This document shows positions 51,691-60,607 of a stretch of DNA of 64,000 nucleotides, piece after piece (position 1 is the first letter of the stretch; the number at the start of each line of letters is the position of its first letter). The notes under the pieces are model-generated. The model made no database searches. It saw only the letters and a list, made by a program, of their open reading frames with translations, and was not told the origin of the DNA. A program made the translations under genes and the position numbers. The DNA is from Segatella maculosa DSM 19339 = JCM 15638. Its GTDB lineage: Bacteria > Bacteroidota > Bacteroidia > Bacteroidales > Bacteroidaceae. The stretch covers positions 124,001 through 188,000 of the forward strand of contig NZ_KB908319.1 in the NCBI RefSeq assembly GCF_000382385.1. The letters run 5' to 3'.

Positions 51691-51758
51691 AATTCAAAAT
51701 ATAAGTCGTTGATTGTCAATGCAATGAACTTTCATAAACATTAAAACAAATAACCGAA

Positions 51759-52268
51759 ATGAACTTCTTGGAATTAGCAAAAAAGCGTTGCTCGGTGAGG
51801 GATTATTCGCCGAGAACCATAGAGCAGGAAAAGCTTGATTACATTCTTGAATGTGCACGAATGGCCCCGTCGGCAGTGAACTATCAGCCTTGGCGCTTTA
51901 TCGTTGTGCAGCATGACGACTGCCGTAAAATCGTGGAACAGTCTTATTCGCGCGAATGGCTTGCGAAGGCTCCGTTGTATATTGTGGCCTATGCGAAGAC
52001 TTCGGAGGCGTGGATACGCAAGTATGACGGGAAGAATCATGCCGATATTGACGTGGCCATCGCCGTGGAACACATTTGTTTGGCTGCTGCCGAACAGGGT
52101 TTGGGCAGTTGTTGGGTCTGTAATTTCGATGTAGAACTGTTGAGAAAAGGATTGCATTTGGCCTCGGACGAATATCCCGTAGCCCTTATTCCAATCGGAT
52201 ATGGCAACGATACACCGGCAAAACCCAAACAGCGGAAGGCGAAAAACGAGATTGTAACCGTTAAATGA
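51759..52268 (+). CDS. Nitroreductase-family protein
   Basis: The 169-residue protein has the small nitroreductase fold that binds FMN as a dimer: the CSVRDYS start (about residues 11-17), RMAPSAVNYQPWRF (about 32-45), and AEQGLGSCWV near residues 110-119. These enzymes reduce nitro-compounds, quinones or flavins with NAD(P)H; the natural substrate here is unknown. It has no signal peptide. A hairpin terminator follows. Confidence 0.9.
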   Translation: MNFLELAKKRCSVRDYSPRTIEQEKLDYILECARMAPSAVNYQPWRFIVVQHDDCRKIVEQSYSREWLAKAPLYIVAYAKTSEAWIRKYDGKNHADIDVAIAVEHICLAAAEQGLGSCWVCNFDVELLRKGLHLASDEYPVALIPIGYGNDTPAKPKQRKAKNEIVTVK

Positions 52269-52319
52269 GCAGATGACGAGACCCGAATGAGAGACAGATT
52301 ACGGGCAGAACGCATGCAT

Positions 52320-52358
52320 AAAAAAATCTCCGGCACATCAAATGGCCGGAGATTTCTG
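52320..52358. terminator. Bidirectional terminator
   Basis: AAATCTCCGGC (52324-52334) pairs with GCCGGAGATTT (52345-52355) across a 10-nt loop. It lies between the convergent nitroreductase and lipoprotein genes; the A-run on the left gives a T-run for minus-strand transcripts. Confidence 0.8.
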
Positions 52359-52404
52359 TTTCCTTAATCGGCATAAAGCCTGCCGAGGCGTGCTAAAAAA
52401 GTGG

Positions 52405-53229
52405 TTATTGCCAGACGATTGCCACGCTTGAGGTATGATCTCTCTCTGAATGAAGAACCTCTTTATACTGTATGGGATAGCCTTCTTTATCAAGTTTCCA
52501 CGTTACGGTATTCTGTTTCTTACCATTCAAGCTATAACCCAAGGGCAAATGACGGGTAGGTTTGCCCAGCATTCCGGCGAAATAAGCCATCTCAAGCTCA
52601 TCTATATCTATACCAAAAAGGTCATAAAACATGAGGCCTCCCTTGTTCACGATGGGCGTTGTGACTTCTTTTGAGGTGTAATGAGTGACATATGTGTTGG
52701 TTTCCGTTTCTATTTTATCCGTACAACCCACGATATCACCATCTTTATAGCTGATGGTTGTGATGGACTTTCTATTTTTATTTGTTTCAATCACAGTCTC
52801 TATATGATCGTCAGCATTGTAGGTTAAGTCGTAACTGTAAGGAGGATACGGTTTCTTATCTTTGTCATATTGCTGCATTTCGGCATGCTTCACATAGCCT
52901 TTTCCATTCAGAAAGACCTTGGTTATCGTCCCTATTACTCCATCTTCAGTCTGAGTAATCACGGCATCTGGCTCATTTTTGCCCTTATTGGCTTTTGTAT
53001 TATAGTCAAGTGTGTACGCATAAGTCTCCGAACCTCCTGAGAAACCAACGAGTCTACCGCTTGCATCGGTCTTAAATTCAGAGCCTGCAATGCTCTTAGG
53101 CACTTTTGTAAACGCACGTTTCGGGCCCACCGGAGCCGGTTGGGGCGTGTCGGTTTCATCGTTACTTCCGCAGGATACCAACGCAATAGCCATCAAAGCA
53201 GAAAGCATGAAAGTATAAATCTTGTTCAT
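52405..53229 (-). CDS. Lipoprotein, probably DUF4595-like
   Basis: The 274-residue protein has a lipoprotein signal (ALVSC, Cys20) and a Pro/Asp/Thr-rich linker. A body of tandem beta-hairpin-like repeats follows (GSETYAYTLDYNT, SYDLTYNADDHIETVIE, KSITTISYKDGDI), as in DUF4595-type or YD-like proteins of Bacteroidota. The last part (from about residue 180) is a globular domain. Function unknown. The start is at the signal peptide; a further upstream ATG at 53292 is less likely. Confidence 0.72.
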   Translation of the reverse strand: MNKIYTFMLSALMAIALVSCGSNDETDTPQPAPVGPKRAFTKVPKSIAGSEFKTDASGRLVGFSGGSETYAYTLDYNTKANKGKNEPDAVITQTEDGVIGTITKVFLNGKGYVKHAEMQQYDKDKKPYPPYSYDLTYNADDHIETVIETNKNRKSITTISYKDGDIVGCTDKIETETNTYVTHYTSKEVTTPIVNKGGLMFYDLFGIDIDELEMAYFAGMLGKPTRHLPLGYSLNGKKQNTVTWKLDKEGYPIQYKEVLHSERDHTSSVAIVWQ

Positions 53230-53273
53230 TGTCATTGTTTGTTGATTGGTTATATCATTATTGTTTGAATGAA

Positions 53274-53310
53274 AAATGCCCACGACAGGCACGCTGTTCC
53301 GTGGGCATTT
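53274..53310 (-). terminator. Terminator of the small lipoprotein gene
   Basis: AAATGCCCACG (53274-53284) pairs with CGTGGGCATTT (53300-53310), an 11-bp perfect stem followed on the minus strand by a T-run. Confidence 0.8.
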
Positions 53311-53323
53311 CTGATGGATAAGC

Positions 53324-53743
53324 CTACTTCTTGTAGGTGATTCGGAGCTCCATACCTCCCCCTTTTTGGCTTTCTACAAGCTTACCTCCTGAAATGGACA
53401 GGCTTGTCTCGGCACGATTGTCAAGCAACACCTTGCCGTCTTTCACGCTGAATGTCTTCCATTGGTCGACGGTTCGGCCGTTCAAGATGCGCGAACCGCT
53501 GCCGTCGGCATTGAACTTCAACTGATAACTGAAGCCTTTTGCTTGCGAAGCATCTAACGAAGTCCACTGACCAGCAGTATTGATTTCAATCTTTTCCACC
53601 GTGAAAGTGCTGCCTTTGATGGTTTCTTCGGTCAGCGTCGGTTCGTCATCATCGCTGCTGCAAGCCGTAACTGCGGTCATAACGAAGAACATCATGACCA
53701 TTGTCAATACACTGAAAATTTTGTTTAACGCTCTTTTTTCCAT
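53324..53743 (-). CDS. Small lipoprotein, lipocalin-like
   Basis: The 139-residue protein has a lipoprotein signal with a lipobox near VTAC (Cys28) followed by acidic residues (SSDDDE), often seen in Bacteroidota surface lipoproteins. The rest is a short beta-rich domain (GSGSRILNGRTVDQW, KDGKVLLDN) resembling lipocalin-like domains. No specific function can be given. A terminator separates it from the next lipoprotein gene. Confidence 0.72.
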   Translation of the reverse strand: MEKRALNKIFSVLTMVMMFFVMTAVTACSSDDDEPTLTEETIKGSTFTVEKIEINTAGQWTSLDASQAKGFSYQLKFNADGSGSRILNGRTVDQWKTFSVKDGKVLLDNRAETSLSISGGKLVESQKGGGMELRITYKK

Positions 53744-53800
53744 AAATTAAAATGTTAATAATTGAATGATTGATATGTTAAGAACAAGTCTTTGCAAAGG

Positions 53801-54151
53801 CTACACAAGTCCGTCGAGTTGCTTCTTCATCTGTCTCAAGCGGTCGCGCACCGAGATTAGCGTCTCCATCACGTCGGCCGTCTTGTCAACTCCCTCGCGA
53901 TTGGCATTGAGTACCTTTCTTGCTGCCGCCAATTTGAAGCCTCTCACCTTCACGAGATTGTAGATGAGCTTGATTTGTTCGATATCCTTGTCGGTATACT
54001 GCCTGGCTTTGCTGTCTTTCTGCACCTTAGGTCGCAGATGAGGGAACTCTGTCTCCCAAAATCTCAGCGTGCTTTCGTTGATTTCGAACATGGCCGCAAC
54101 TTCCTTGATACTGTAATACAACTTCAGATTTTTATTCGTATGGAGGGGCAT
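53801..54151 (-). CDS. MerR-family transcriptional regulator
   Basis: The 116-residue protein has the MerR helix-turn-helix near the N-terminus ([22 protein letters not shown], read in parts, about residues 12-33) and a helical C-terminus that would form the antiparallel dimer coiled coil. It has no metal-binding Cys pattern, so it is not a metal sensor of the classical kind. A -7 box lies upstream and it diverges from alaS. Target genes are unknown. Confidence 0.85.
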   Translation of the reverse strand: MPLHTNKNLKLYYSIKEVAAMFEINESTLRFWETEFPHLRPKVQKDSKARQYTDKDIEQIKLIYNLVKVRGFKLAAARKVLNANREGVDKTADVMETLISVRDRLRQMKKQLDGLV

Positions 54152-54191
54152 ATTCCTATGTTTTTTGATGCAACAACGCTTAATTTCTTTG

Positions 54192-54199
54192 CAAAGTTA
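54192..54199 (-). promoter_or_regulatory. -7 box of the MerR gene
   Basis: TAACTTTG reads from 54199 to 54192, about 40 bp before the start at 54151. Confidence 0.5.
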
Positions 54200-54242
54200 G
54201 CAAAATTCCGCGACACTCTCCCCTCATCTCTAATCTTTTTTG

Positions 54243-54250
54243 TACCTTTG
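54243..54250 (+). promoter_or_regulatory. -7 box of alaS
   Basis: TACCTTTG lies 45 bp before the alaS start; it supports a start near 54296 rather than the open frame reaching back to 53975. Confidence 0.55.
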
Positions 54251-54295
54251 TCGTTGATTTTTCAGATTAAAACAATTCAAAACTTTATAGAGAAG

Positions 54296-56959
54296 ATGAT
54301 GACAGCAAATGAAGTCCGCGAGTCTTACAAGAAATTCTTTGAGGGCAAGGGACACAAGATTGTAGCCTCAGCACCGATGGTTATCAAGGATGACCCTACG
54401 TTGATGTTCACAAATGCCGGTATGAACCAGTGGAAAGACATTATCCTTGGCACGAAAGATCCCGGAAAAGACATTCGTCGGGTGGACTCTCAGAAGTGTC
54501 TTCGCGTGAGTGGAAAGCACAACGACCTTGAGGAAGTGGGCCATGACACCTATCATCACACGATGTTCGAGATGTTGGGCAACTGGAGTTTCGGCGATTA
54601 TTTCAAGGAAGGTGCCATCGATTATGCGTGGGAATACCTCGTAGACGTGCTTCATCTGAACCCCGACGACTTGTATGTCACCGTGTTTGAAGGTGCAAAA
54701 GAGGAGGGACTCGCACGCGATGACGAGGCGGCTGGCTATTGGGCCAAGCATGTTCGGGCCGATCACATCATCGATGGCAATAAACACGACAACTTTTGGG
54801 AGATGGGCGACACGGGACCTTGCGGCCCTTGCACGGAGATTCACGTGGATTCCCGCACACCTGAAGAGAAAGCCAAAGTGCCCGGGCGCGACCTTGTCAA
54901 TAAAGATAATCCGCAAGTGATTGAGATTTGGAACCTCGTCTTCATGCAATACAACCGCAAAGCCGACGGAAGTCTGGCCCCACTGCCCATGCACGTCATC
55001 GACACCGGCATGGGCTTCGAACGACTCGTACGCATGTTGCAGGACAAGCACAGCAACTACGACACCGATATCTTCCAGCCTGTCATCAAACAAATAGAAG
55101 CACTCAGTGGCAAACGCTACGGTTTTACGACGCCAACCGGCCCAAACGGCGAATGTATGAGTGAACAAGAAAAGACAGACGTGGCCATGCGCGTGGTGGC
55201 CGACCATCTTCGGGCCGTCGCCTTCTCCATTGCGGACGGCCAACTGCCGAGCAACGCAAAAGCTGGCTACGTCATTCGTCGCATCTTGCGCCGTGCCGTG
55301 CGCTACGCCTACACGTTCCTCGGCCAAAAAGAGGCGTTCTTATACCGGCTCCTGCCTGTTTTGGTTCACGAAATGGGGCAGGCTTACCCCGAACTTCCGG
55401 CGCAACAAGAACTCATCGGCCGCGTGATGAAAGAAGAGGAAGATTCCTTTCTTCGCACATTGGAAAAGGGCATAAACCTCCTCAATGGCGACATGGACGA
55501 GCTGAAAGCACACGGACGGAGCGAACTTGACGGCGTCAGCGCCTTTAGATTGTTCGACACCTACGGCTTTCCGCTCGATTTGACCGAGCTGATTTGCCGC
55601 GAACACGGTTATACTGTAGATGAAAAGGGTTTCAACGAGGAAATGGCCAAGCAGAAGGCTCGCGCGCGCAACGCCGCTGCAGTGGAGAACGGAGATTGGG
55701 AAATCATCAGAGATGGCGAACAGGAATTCGTCGGCTACGACCATACGGAATACAGTTGCCATATCCTCCGCTACCGAAAAGTGACACAAAAGAAGAGTTT
55801 CCACTTCGAACTCGTGCTCGACCGAACGCCGTTCTACGGCGAAATGGGCGGACAGGTGGGCGACCAAGGTGCGCTCGTGAACGACGATGAGACCGTCGCT
55901 ATTCTCGACACAAAACGCGAGAACAACCAGAGCATTCACATCGTGGGCGAACTTCCGAAAGACCTGAAGGCCGAATTCATGGCTTGCGTCGACGTGGAGA
56001 AACGGAATGCCAGCGCAGCCAACCACACGGCCACGCATCTGCTCGACTATGCGCTGAAACAAGTGCTGGGCGACCACGTCGAGCAGAAAGGATCGTACGT
56101 CGACCCGACGACGCTGCGCTTCGACTTCTCGCACTTCCAGAAAGTGACCGACGAGGAGCTCCGCCGCGTCGAGCGACTCGTCAACCGGCTCGTCCGCGAA
56201 GATTTGCCGCTCGACGAACACCGCGACATACCGCTGGCCGAAGCGCGGCAACTCGGGGCGGTGGCACTCTTCGGCGAGAAGTACGGCGACAAGGTCCGCG
56301 TGGTGCGCTTCGGGCCCAGCTGCGAATTCTGCGGAGGCATTCATGCCAAGAGCACGGGGCGCATCGGTTTCTTCAAAATTATAGGCGAAAGCAGCGTTGC
56401 GGCCGGCATTCGGCGCATCGAGGCGCTCACGGGACAGGCGTGCGAGGACGCCCTCTACGCCCTACAGGACACCATGACCGATTTGCGCGCATTGTTCAAC
56501 AACGCCAAGGACCTGAAGGCTGCGCTCGTGAAATACATCGGCGAGCACGACGAAATGAGCAAGGAAATTGAACGTTTCCGCGCGCAGACCGTCGAGCGCA
56601 CCAAGCAGGAGCTTCTCAACCGCGCGCGACTGGTCAACGGTGTGCACGTTGTGAAGGCCGTGCTGCCTTTAGAGCCGGCCGACGCGAAAGATCTGGTCTT
56701 CAAACTGCGCGAAAGCATCGGCGAAAGGCTCGTTGCCGTCATCGGCAGCACCGCCGGCAACAAACCACTGCTGACGGTGATGTTCAGCGACGACATGGTG
56801 AAGGACCACGGGCTCGACGCCGGAAAAATTATCCGCGAAGCGGCCCGGCTCATCAAGGGCGGCGGAGGAGGGCAGCCGCATTACGCACAAGCCGGTGGTA
56901 AGGACGTCGACGCCATCGGAGCGGCAGTCGACAAGGTTGTCGAGCTGGCGCATCTGTGA
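54296..56959 (+). CDS. alaS: Alanyl-tRNA synthetase
   Basis: The 887-residue enzyme charges tRNA-Ala. The class II catalytic core is at the N-terminus ([31 protein letters not shown]), followed by the editing domain with the zinc-type motif ANHTATHLL and [11 protein letters not shown], and the C-terminal C-Ala domain ending in [14 protein letters not shown]. All expected parts are present and the length is usual. Two adjacent ATGs (54296, 54299) are possible starts. GC content rises toward the 3' end. Confidence 0.97.
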   Translation: MMTANEVRESYKKFFEGKGHKIVASAPMVIKDDPTLMFTNAGMNQWKDIILGTKDPGKDIRRVDSQKCLRVSGKHNDLEEVGHDTYHHTMFEMLGNWSFGDYFKEGAIDYAWEYLVDVLHLNPDDLYVTVFEGAKEEGLARDDEAAGYWAKHVRADHIIDGNKHDNFWEMGDTGPCGPCTEIHVDSRTPEEKAKVPGRDLVNKDNPQVIEIWNLVFMQYNRKADGSLAPLPMHVIDTGMGFERLVRMLQDKHSNYDTDIFQPVIKQIEALSGKRYGFTTPTGPNGECMSEQEKTDVAMRVVADHLRAVAFSIADGQLPSNAKAGYVIRRILRRAVRYAYTFLGQKEAFLYRLLPVLVHEMGQAYPELPAQQELIGRVMKEEEDSFLRTLEKGINLLNGDMDELKAHGRSELDGVSAFRLFDTYGFPLDLTELICREHGYTVDEKGFNEEMAKQKARARNAAAVENGDWEIIRDGEQEFVGYDHTEYSCHILRYRKVTQKKSFHFELVLDRTPFYGEMGGQVGDQGALVNDDETVAILDTKRENNQSIHIVGELPKDLKAEFMACVDVEKRNASAANHTATHLLDYALKQVLGDHVEQKGSYVDPTTLRFDFSHFQKVTDEELRRVERLVNRLVREDLPLDEHRDIPLAEARQLGAVALFGEKYGDKVRVVRFGPSCEFCGGIHAKSTGRIGFFKIIGESSVAAGIRRIEALTGQACEDALYALQDTMTDLRALFNNAKDLKAALVKYIGEHDEMSKEIERFRAQTVERTKQELLNRARLVNGVHVVKAVLPLEPADAKDLVFKLRESIGERLVAVIGSTAGNKPLLTVMFSDDMVKDHGLDAGKIIREAARLIKGGGGGQPHYAQAGGKDVDAIGAAVDKVVELAHL

Positions 56960-56971
56960 GAAGGGCGGAGG

Positions 56972-57003
56972 GAGCCTCCCCCTGCCCCTCCAAAGGAGGG
57001 GAG
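56972..57003. repeat. Family C GC-rich repeat
   Basis: GCCTCCCCCTGCCCCTCC-AAA-GGAGGGGAGG lies just after alaS and matches the inverted pair at the murQ end. Confidence 0.8.
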
Positions 57004-57031
57004 GACGAGTTTGCAGCTTCATTGTGAATAA

Positions 57032-57071
57032 AAACAGACCTTGCAGGACGGAACGCCTGTAAGGTCTGTTT
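57032..57071. terminator. Bidirectional terminator between alaS and DUF6261 copy B
   Basis: A 16-bp stem (57032-57047 with 57056-57071, one G-T pair) around an 8-nt loop, with A-rich and T-rich flanks, between convergent genes. Confidence 0.88.
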
Positions 57072-57114
57072 ATTTTTTACTTTTTTTCCTCGGGAAAAAC
57101 ATAAGTGTGCTTTT

Positions 57115-58122
57115 CTACTCCTTTTTCTTGGGAGGAACGGGGGCTGGCTTCTCGCCCTCTTGTTTCGGTTTTTCGATAGTAATCTTTTTGTACTCAAAAA
57201 GTGAGCCGTTTTTGTTTACACCGACCCAGATGGTGCGGGGTTTGCCGTCGGCTCCCGCCTGACCTTTAATTGCGAGCTGATAGTGGCGTTTCGGACCGGA
57301 ACCTTCCGTTTTGCCCGTAAACGACAGACTTCCTGCGGGCAGGCCGAGTGTTTCCTCCAATTGCGCGAAGCCGGGCTTGAGCATTGCGTCGTATTCTGCC
57401 GTCCGCTTTTCGCGGGCAATCTGCGACGTGCCTGCGCGGTGCGACAGCGTGGAATTTTTCTTGTCCACAAGTGCATTGTAGTGTGTGATAAGCTCGGCAA
57501 GCTTGGGCGTTTCTGGCTCGAGGTCGTCGAGCGAGTCCATTCGACGCAGCACGGCCTTGAGCGCCTTGTCGGTCTCTGCGCGGAGTGCCTTGATGTCGAA
57601 TGTGCCCGTCGGAACGGCCGATTTGAGGCGCATACGGTAGCGCGAATCAAACGCTTTGTTGGCGAGTTCCAATTGGTCTACGTAGGGTTGCGCGCTGATA
57701 TGCAATACGTGGCTTGATGCAGCGGGCGACTGTAAATCGGTGAGGAGGTTCTTAATCATGCCGCTTGCCTTGTCATAATTGGCCTGAACAACGCGTGGAT
57801 AGCGCGCGAGAATGTCGGTTAGGATTTCTGCTGATTTTTTGATTTCCGGCTGGGTGGCATTCCTATTTAATTCAACCACCAACTGCAGTGCGCGATAAGC
57901 TTGGTCGCGCGCTTTGTCCAATTCGACGAGTTCCCTCGTTCCCTCTTGACGGCGTGGCAGAGTCAATGCTTTGTCTTCGTTCTCAAAGGCTTTTTGGAGG
58001 CTCGCAAGCACCGTTTCCATTTTCTTGATATTCGCATCTTTGCAAATTTCAATCACGTGGTCAATAAATTGGAAATGTTCCATGTGCTGGAGCTTTCCTT
58101 TGGTAAAAGTTTTAATCTCCAT
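57115..58122 (-). CDS. DUF6261-family protein, copy B
   Basis: The 335-residue protein is the paralogue of the product at 505-1443. They align from the first residues (LQHMEH at 11-16) to the C-terminal FTGKTEGSG and YQLAIKGQ segments. This copy has a unique tail of about 24 residues rich in Lys, Pro and Glu (ending PPKKKE). No signal peptide or membrane segment is seen. The start at 58122 matches the paralogue; an ATG at 58179 would precede the -7 box. A 41-bp palindromic array lies directly upstream, as for copy A. Family function unknown. Confidence 0.86.
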   Translation of the reverse strand: MEIKTFTKGKLQHMEHFQFIDHVIEICKDANIKKMETVLASLQKAFENEDKALTLPRRQEGTRELVELDKARDQAYRALQLVVELNRNATQPEIKKSAEILTDILARYPRVVQANYDKASGMIKNLLTDLQSPAASSHVLHISAQPYVDQLELANKAFDSRYRMRLKSAVPTGTFDIKALRAETDKALKAVLRRMDSLDDLEPETPKLAELITHYNALVDKKNSTLSHRAGTSQIAREKRTAEYDAMLKPGFAQLEETLGLPAGSLSFTGKTEGSGPKRHYQLAIKGQAGADGKPRTIWVGVNKNGSLFEYKKITIEKPKQEGEKPAPVPPKKKE

Positions 58123-58165
58123 AGGATTTAAATGATAGGTTAAACAATAATTGATATTATACAGC

Positions 58166-58173
58166 ACAAATAT
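58166..58173 (-). promoter_or_regulatory. -7 box of DUF6261 copy B
   Basis: TATATTTG reads from 58173 to 58166, 43 bp before the start at 58122 and 15 bp from the edge of array 2. Here the array lies upstream of the promoter, whereas array 1 lies downstream of one. Confidence 0.55.
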
Positions 58174-58187
58174 AGGCATTTCTCATT

Positions 58188-58532
58188 AGAATTCATAATT
58201 TTTTGGCAAAAAAATAGAAAATTCTGCTCAGAATTTGCAAATTCTTGGCAGAAAACAGAAAATTCCGTTCAGAATTTGCAAATTCTTGGCAGAAAACAGA
58301 AAATTTCATTCAGAATTTGCAAATTCTTGGCAGAAAACAGAAAATTTCGTTCAGAATTTGCAAATTCTTGGCAGAAAACAGAAAATTTCATTCAGAATTT
58401 GCAAATTCTTGGCAAAAAACAGAAAATTCCGTTCAGAATTTGCAAATTCTTGGCAAAAAACAGAAAATTCCACTCGGAATTTGCAAATTCTTGGCAAAAA
58501 ACGAAAAATTCCGTTCGGAATTCGCGAATTTT
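58188..58532 (-). repeat. Palindromic tandem array 2 (8 units plus 1 degenerate, 41 bp)
   Basis: The perfect 16-bp palindrome AGAATTTGCAAATTCT starts at 58230, 58271, 58312, 58353, 58394 and 58435, with variants at 58476 and 58517, an exact 41-bp pitch. A ninth, eroded unit is at 58188. The unit at 58517 has AATTCGCGAATT in place of AATTTGCAAATT: both arms changed together, so pairing is kept. The array lies upstream of DUF6261 copy B on its strand and fills most of the gap 58123-58580. Because 41 is not a multiple of 3, all frames stay open across it; these are not genes. Confidence 0.94.
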
Positions 58533-58580
58533 TTAAAGCCACTCTCGGTTTCCTCTAAGCAATCGGAGCTGAAGCTCTAT

Positions 58581-60023
58581 TTAAATAGGTGGGCGGTCGT
58601 CGGTCTGCGTTTTTGGCCAGTTGACGAGAAAAAGCCTTTGGGTGGCGCGCGTGAAAGCCGTGTAGAGCCAGCGGGCGTAGTCCGGCGCGGGCATATCGGC
58701 AGCCATTCGTCCTTGGTCGAGATAAACATGGGTCCATTGACCGCCCTGCGCCTTGTGGCACGTGACGGCGTAGGCGTATTTTATCTGAAGCGCATTGAAA
58801 TAAACGTCGCGCCGAAGCGCTTCCAAGCGGTCGCGCTTGCGGGGCAGGTCGGCATAGTCGGCCATGACGGCCTCGAAGAGTGCGCGCTGTTTGTCTTCGG
58901 GCAGCGCGGGCGCATCGCTCGTGAGCGTGTCGAGCATGACGGTTTGCGTCAGCTCATGGTCGTGGTAGTCGGGAAACCGCAGGCAAACGTCGGCAAACCG
59001 GAAGCCGTGGCATTCGCGCAGGTTGCGCACGCGCATTACCTCGGCGCGGTCGCCGTTGGCGATGAACGAAAGTTGGCCTGCGGCTTCGGCTGCCTTGTCG
59101 AGATATTTGTTCTTCACAATCATCAGTCGGTCGCCCGTGCAAAGCATGTCGTCATGGTCGAGCACGGTGGCGCGGAGGCCTTGGTTGTAGATGCCGGCCA
59201 GCTTGTTGCTGCGCGTCACGATGATGGTCTCGTCAACGCCCACCTCGGCGTAGCTCGCGGCTATCAACTCGGGCAAATCAGCGCCCGTGACGGCTACGAC
59301 GTCGGCAAATCCGCTGAAACGAATGCGCGGCAGTCCGTTGGCCGCGATAACGTCGGGCGAGAGGCATCTGATATGCGTGGCGTTAAAAAGAATTCCGCTG
59401 TCGTGGCCCTGCCGAAGTACTTTGCGTAGGTCGCACGCATAGACGGTGAGGCCACGGGCTTCGAGCGCATCGACATCGAGCGCGGGAGCCAGAACCTCTC
59501 CTACGGGCGGAAGTTGCGCGCTGTCGCCGATGAGCATCATGCTGCAGCCCGATCCGCTGTAGACGTAGCGCACGAGATCGTCGAGCAGGCTGCCCGTCCC
59601 GAAGATGCTCTGGGCGCCCGCTCCCGTACCAATCATCGAAGCTTCGTCCACGATGAAGAGCGTGTCCTTGTTCAGGTTGTCGTTCAGGTCGAAAGCGCCG
59701 CCGATGCCTGTGTAGCGCCGTTCGCGATAGATTTTTCGGTGGATCGTCGATGCGTTGCGACCGCTGTTGGTGGCAAAAACCTTGGCCGCGCGTCCCGTTG
59801 GGGCCATCAGCTGCAACTTTTGGCCGAACCGCGCGAATGTGCGCACCATGGCTCCGGCCAAAGATGTCTTTCCCGTTCCGGCCGACCCGCGCAGGAGCAT
59901 GACACGGCGCTCACCCCTGTCGGCCAGAAATCGGGCGAAGGTTTCGAGGGCATTCAGTTGGTCGCGGGTGGGTCGGAAACCGAATTCTGTCAGAATTTCG
60001 TCTATAAATTCTTGTATTTTCAA
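58581..60023 (-). CDS. RecD-like DNA helicase (AAA ATPase with UvrD-type C-terminus)
   Basis: The protein of about 480 residues is a superfamily 1 helicase. It has Walker A GSAGTGKTSL, Walker B VDEASMI, and the late motif TCHKAQGGQW of the UvrD_C_2 type. It would unwind DNA 5' to 3' in repair or recombination. No RecB or RecC lies nearby, so it is of the stand-alone RecD2-like or Pif1-like kind. No ATG lies close to the family N-terminus; a TTG at 60023 (LKIQEFIDEIL) is the best start, and the frame is open to 60140. It ends near array 2 (stop at 58581). Confidence 0.87.
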   Translation of the reverse strand: MKIQEFIDEILTEFGFRPTRDQLNALETFARFLADRGERRVMLLRGSAGTGKTSLAGAMVRTFARFGQKLQLMAPTGRAAKVFATNSGRNASTIHRKIYRERRYTGIGGAFDLNDNLNKDTLFIVDEASMIGTGAGAQSIFGTGSLLDDLVRYVYSGSGCSMMLIGDSAQLPPVGEVLAPALDVDALEARGLTVYACDLRKVLRQGHDSGILFNATHIRCLSPDVIAANGLPRIRFSGFADVVAVTGADLPELIAASYAEVGVDETIIVTRSNKLAGIYNQGLRATVLDHDDMLCTGDRLMIVKNKYLDKAAEAAGQLSFIANGDRAEVMRVRNLRECHGFRFADVCLRFPDYHDHELTQTVMLDTLTSDAPALPEDKQRALFEAVMADYADLPRKRDRLEALRRDVYFNALQIKYAYAVTCHKAQGGQWTHVYLDQGRMAADMPAPDYARWLYTAFTRATQRLFLVNWPKTQTDDRPPI

Positions 60024-60045
60024 TGCGAAGATGATTTTTTTTTTG

Positions 60046-60053
60046 TATCTTTG
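60046..60053 (+). promoter_or_regulatory. -7 box for the gene at 60120
   Basis: TATCTTTG after a T-run, 66 bp before the start codon, divergent from the helicase gene. Confidence 0.5.
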
Positions 60054-60119
60054 CAATCGGAGGCCGACGCGAAGCACGCACCGGCTGATTCCGAATGCAA
60101 AGTTAGAAAAATTATCCGA

Positions 60120-60602
60120 ATGAAGCTCGCTGCCCATCATAATTTATGGCTTTCCTTGTGCGCCGTGGCACTGGGCGCCGTTTGCGTCGCGAGTATCCTC
60201 GGCCCCGTCCGTTTTGGCAAAGAACGGCGTCTGCGCGAGCGAGCCGTTGTCGTGCGGCTGTCGGCGATACGCGCTGCCGAGCTGAACTACCTGCGCGACC
60301 ACGGAGTTTACACGGCTGATTTCGGCACACTCGTCGGCGGCGGTTATCTGGCCGATAGTCTTCAGTACGTGCCCTTCGGTGGTGGTCGTCGGTTCGATTT
60401 GGCCGCCACGGTACAAGTGAGCGTGAGCGGCCGTCGTTTGCCCTTGGTGGAATGCGGCGCCACCTACGATGCTTATCTCGACGGACTCGACGCGAACAGC
60501 GTGGCCAATCTTATCGAAGAAGCGAACCGCAGCGGACGTTATGCGGGCATCAGAATGGGCGACATCAACGCGGGCGACACCCGATTATCCATCAATAAAT
60601 AA
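60120..60602 (+). CDS. Hypothetical membrane-anchored protein
   Basis: The 160-residue protein has one N-terminal hydrophobic helix (about 8-27) and then a helical stretch leading to a small domain with the AAELNYLRDHGVYTADFGTL segment. This layout resembles type II pseudopilins or similar anchored periplasmic proteins, but no prepilin motif is seen. Not recognised further. It precedes the DUF3822-rsmD pair by 5 bp and is probably co-transcribed with it. Confidence 0.7.
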   Translation: MKLAAHHNLWLSLCAVALGAVCVASILGPVRFGKERRLRERAVVVRLSAIRAAELNYLRDHGVYTADFGTLVGGGYLADSLQYVPFGGGRRFDLAATVQVSVSGRRLPLVECGATYDAYLDGLDANSVANLIEEANRSGRYAGIRMGDINAGDTRLSINK

Positions 60603-60607
60603 CGATT

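Noticed and set aside
58235..59429. Long plus-strand reading frame running from array 2 into the helicase region
   Set aside because: It is the repeat read in another frame joined to the antisense of the RecD-like helicase gene.
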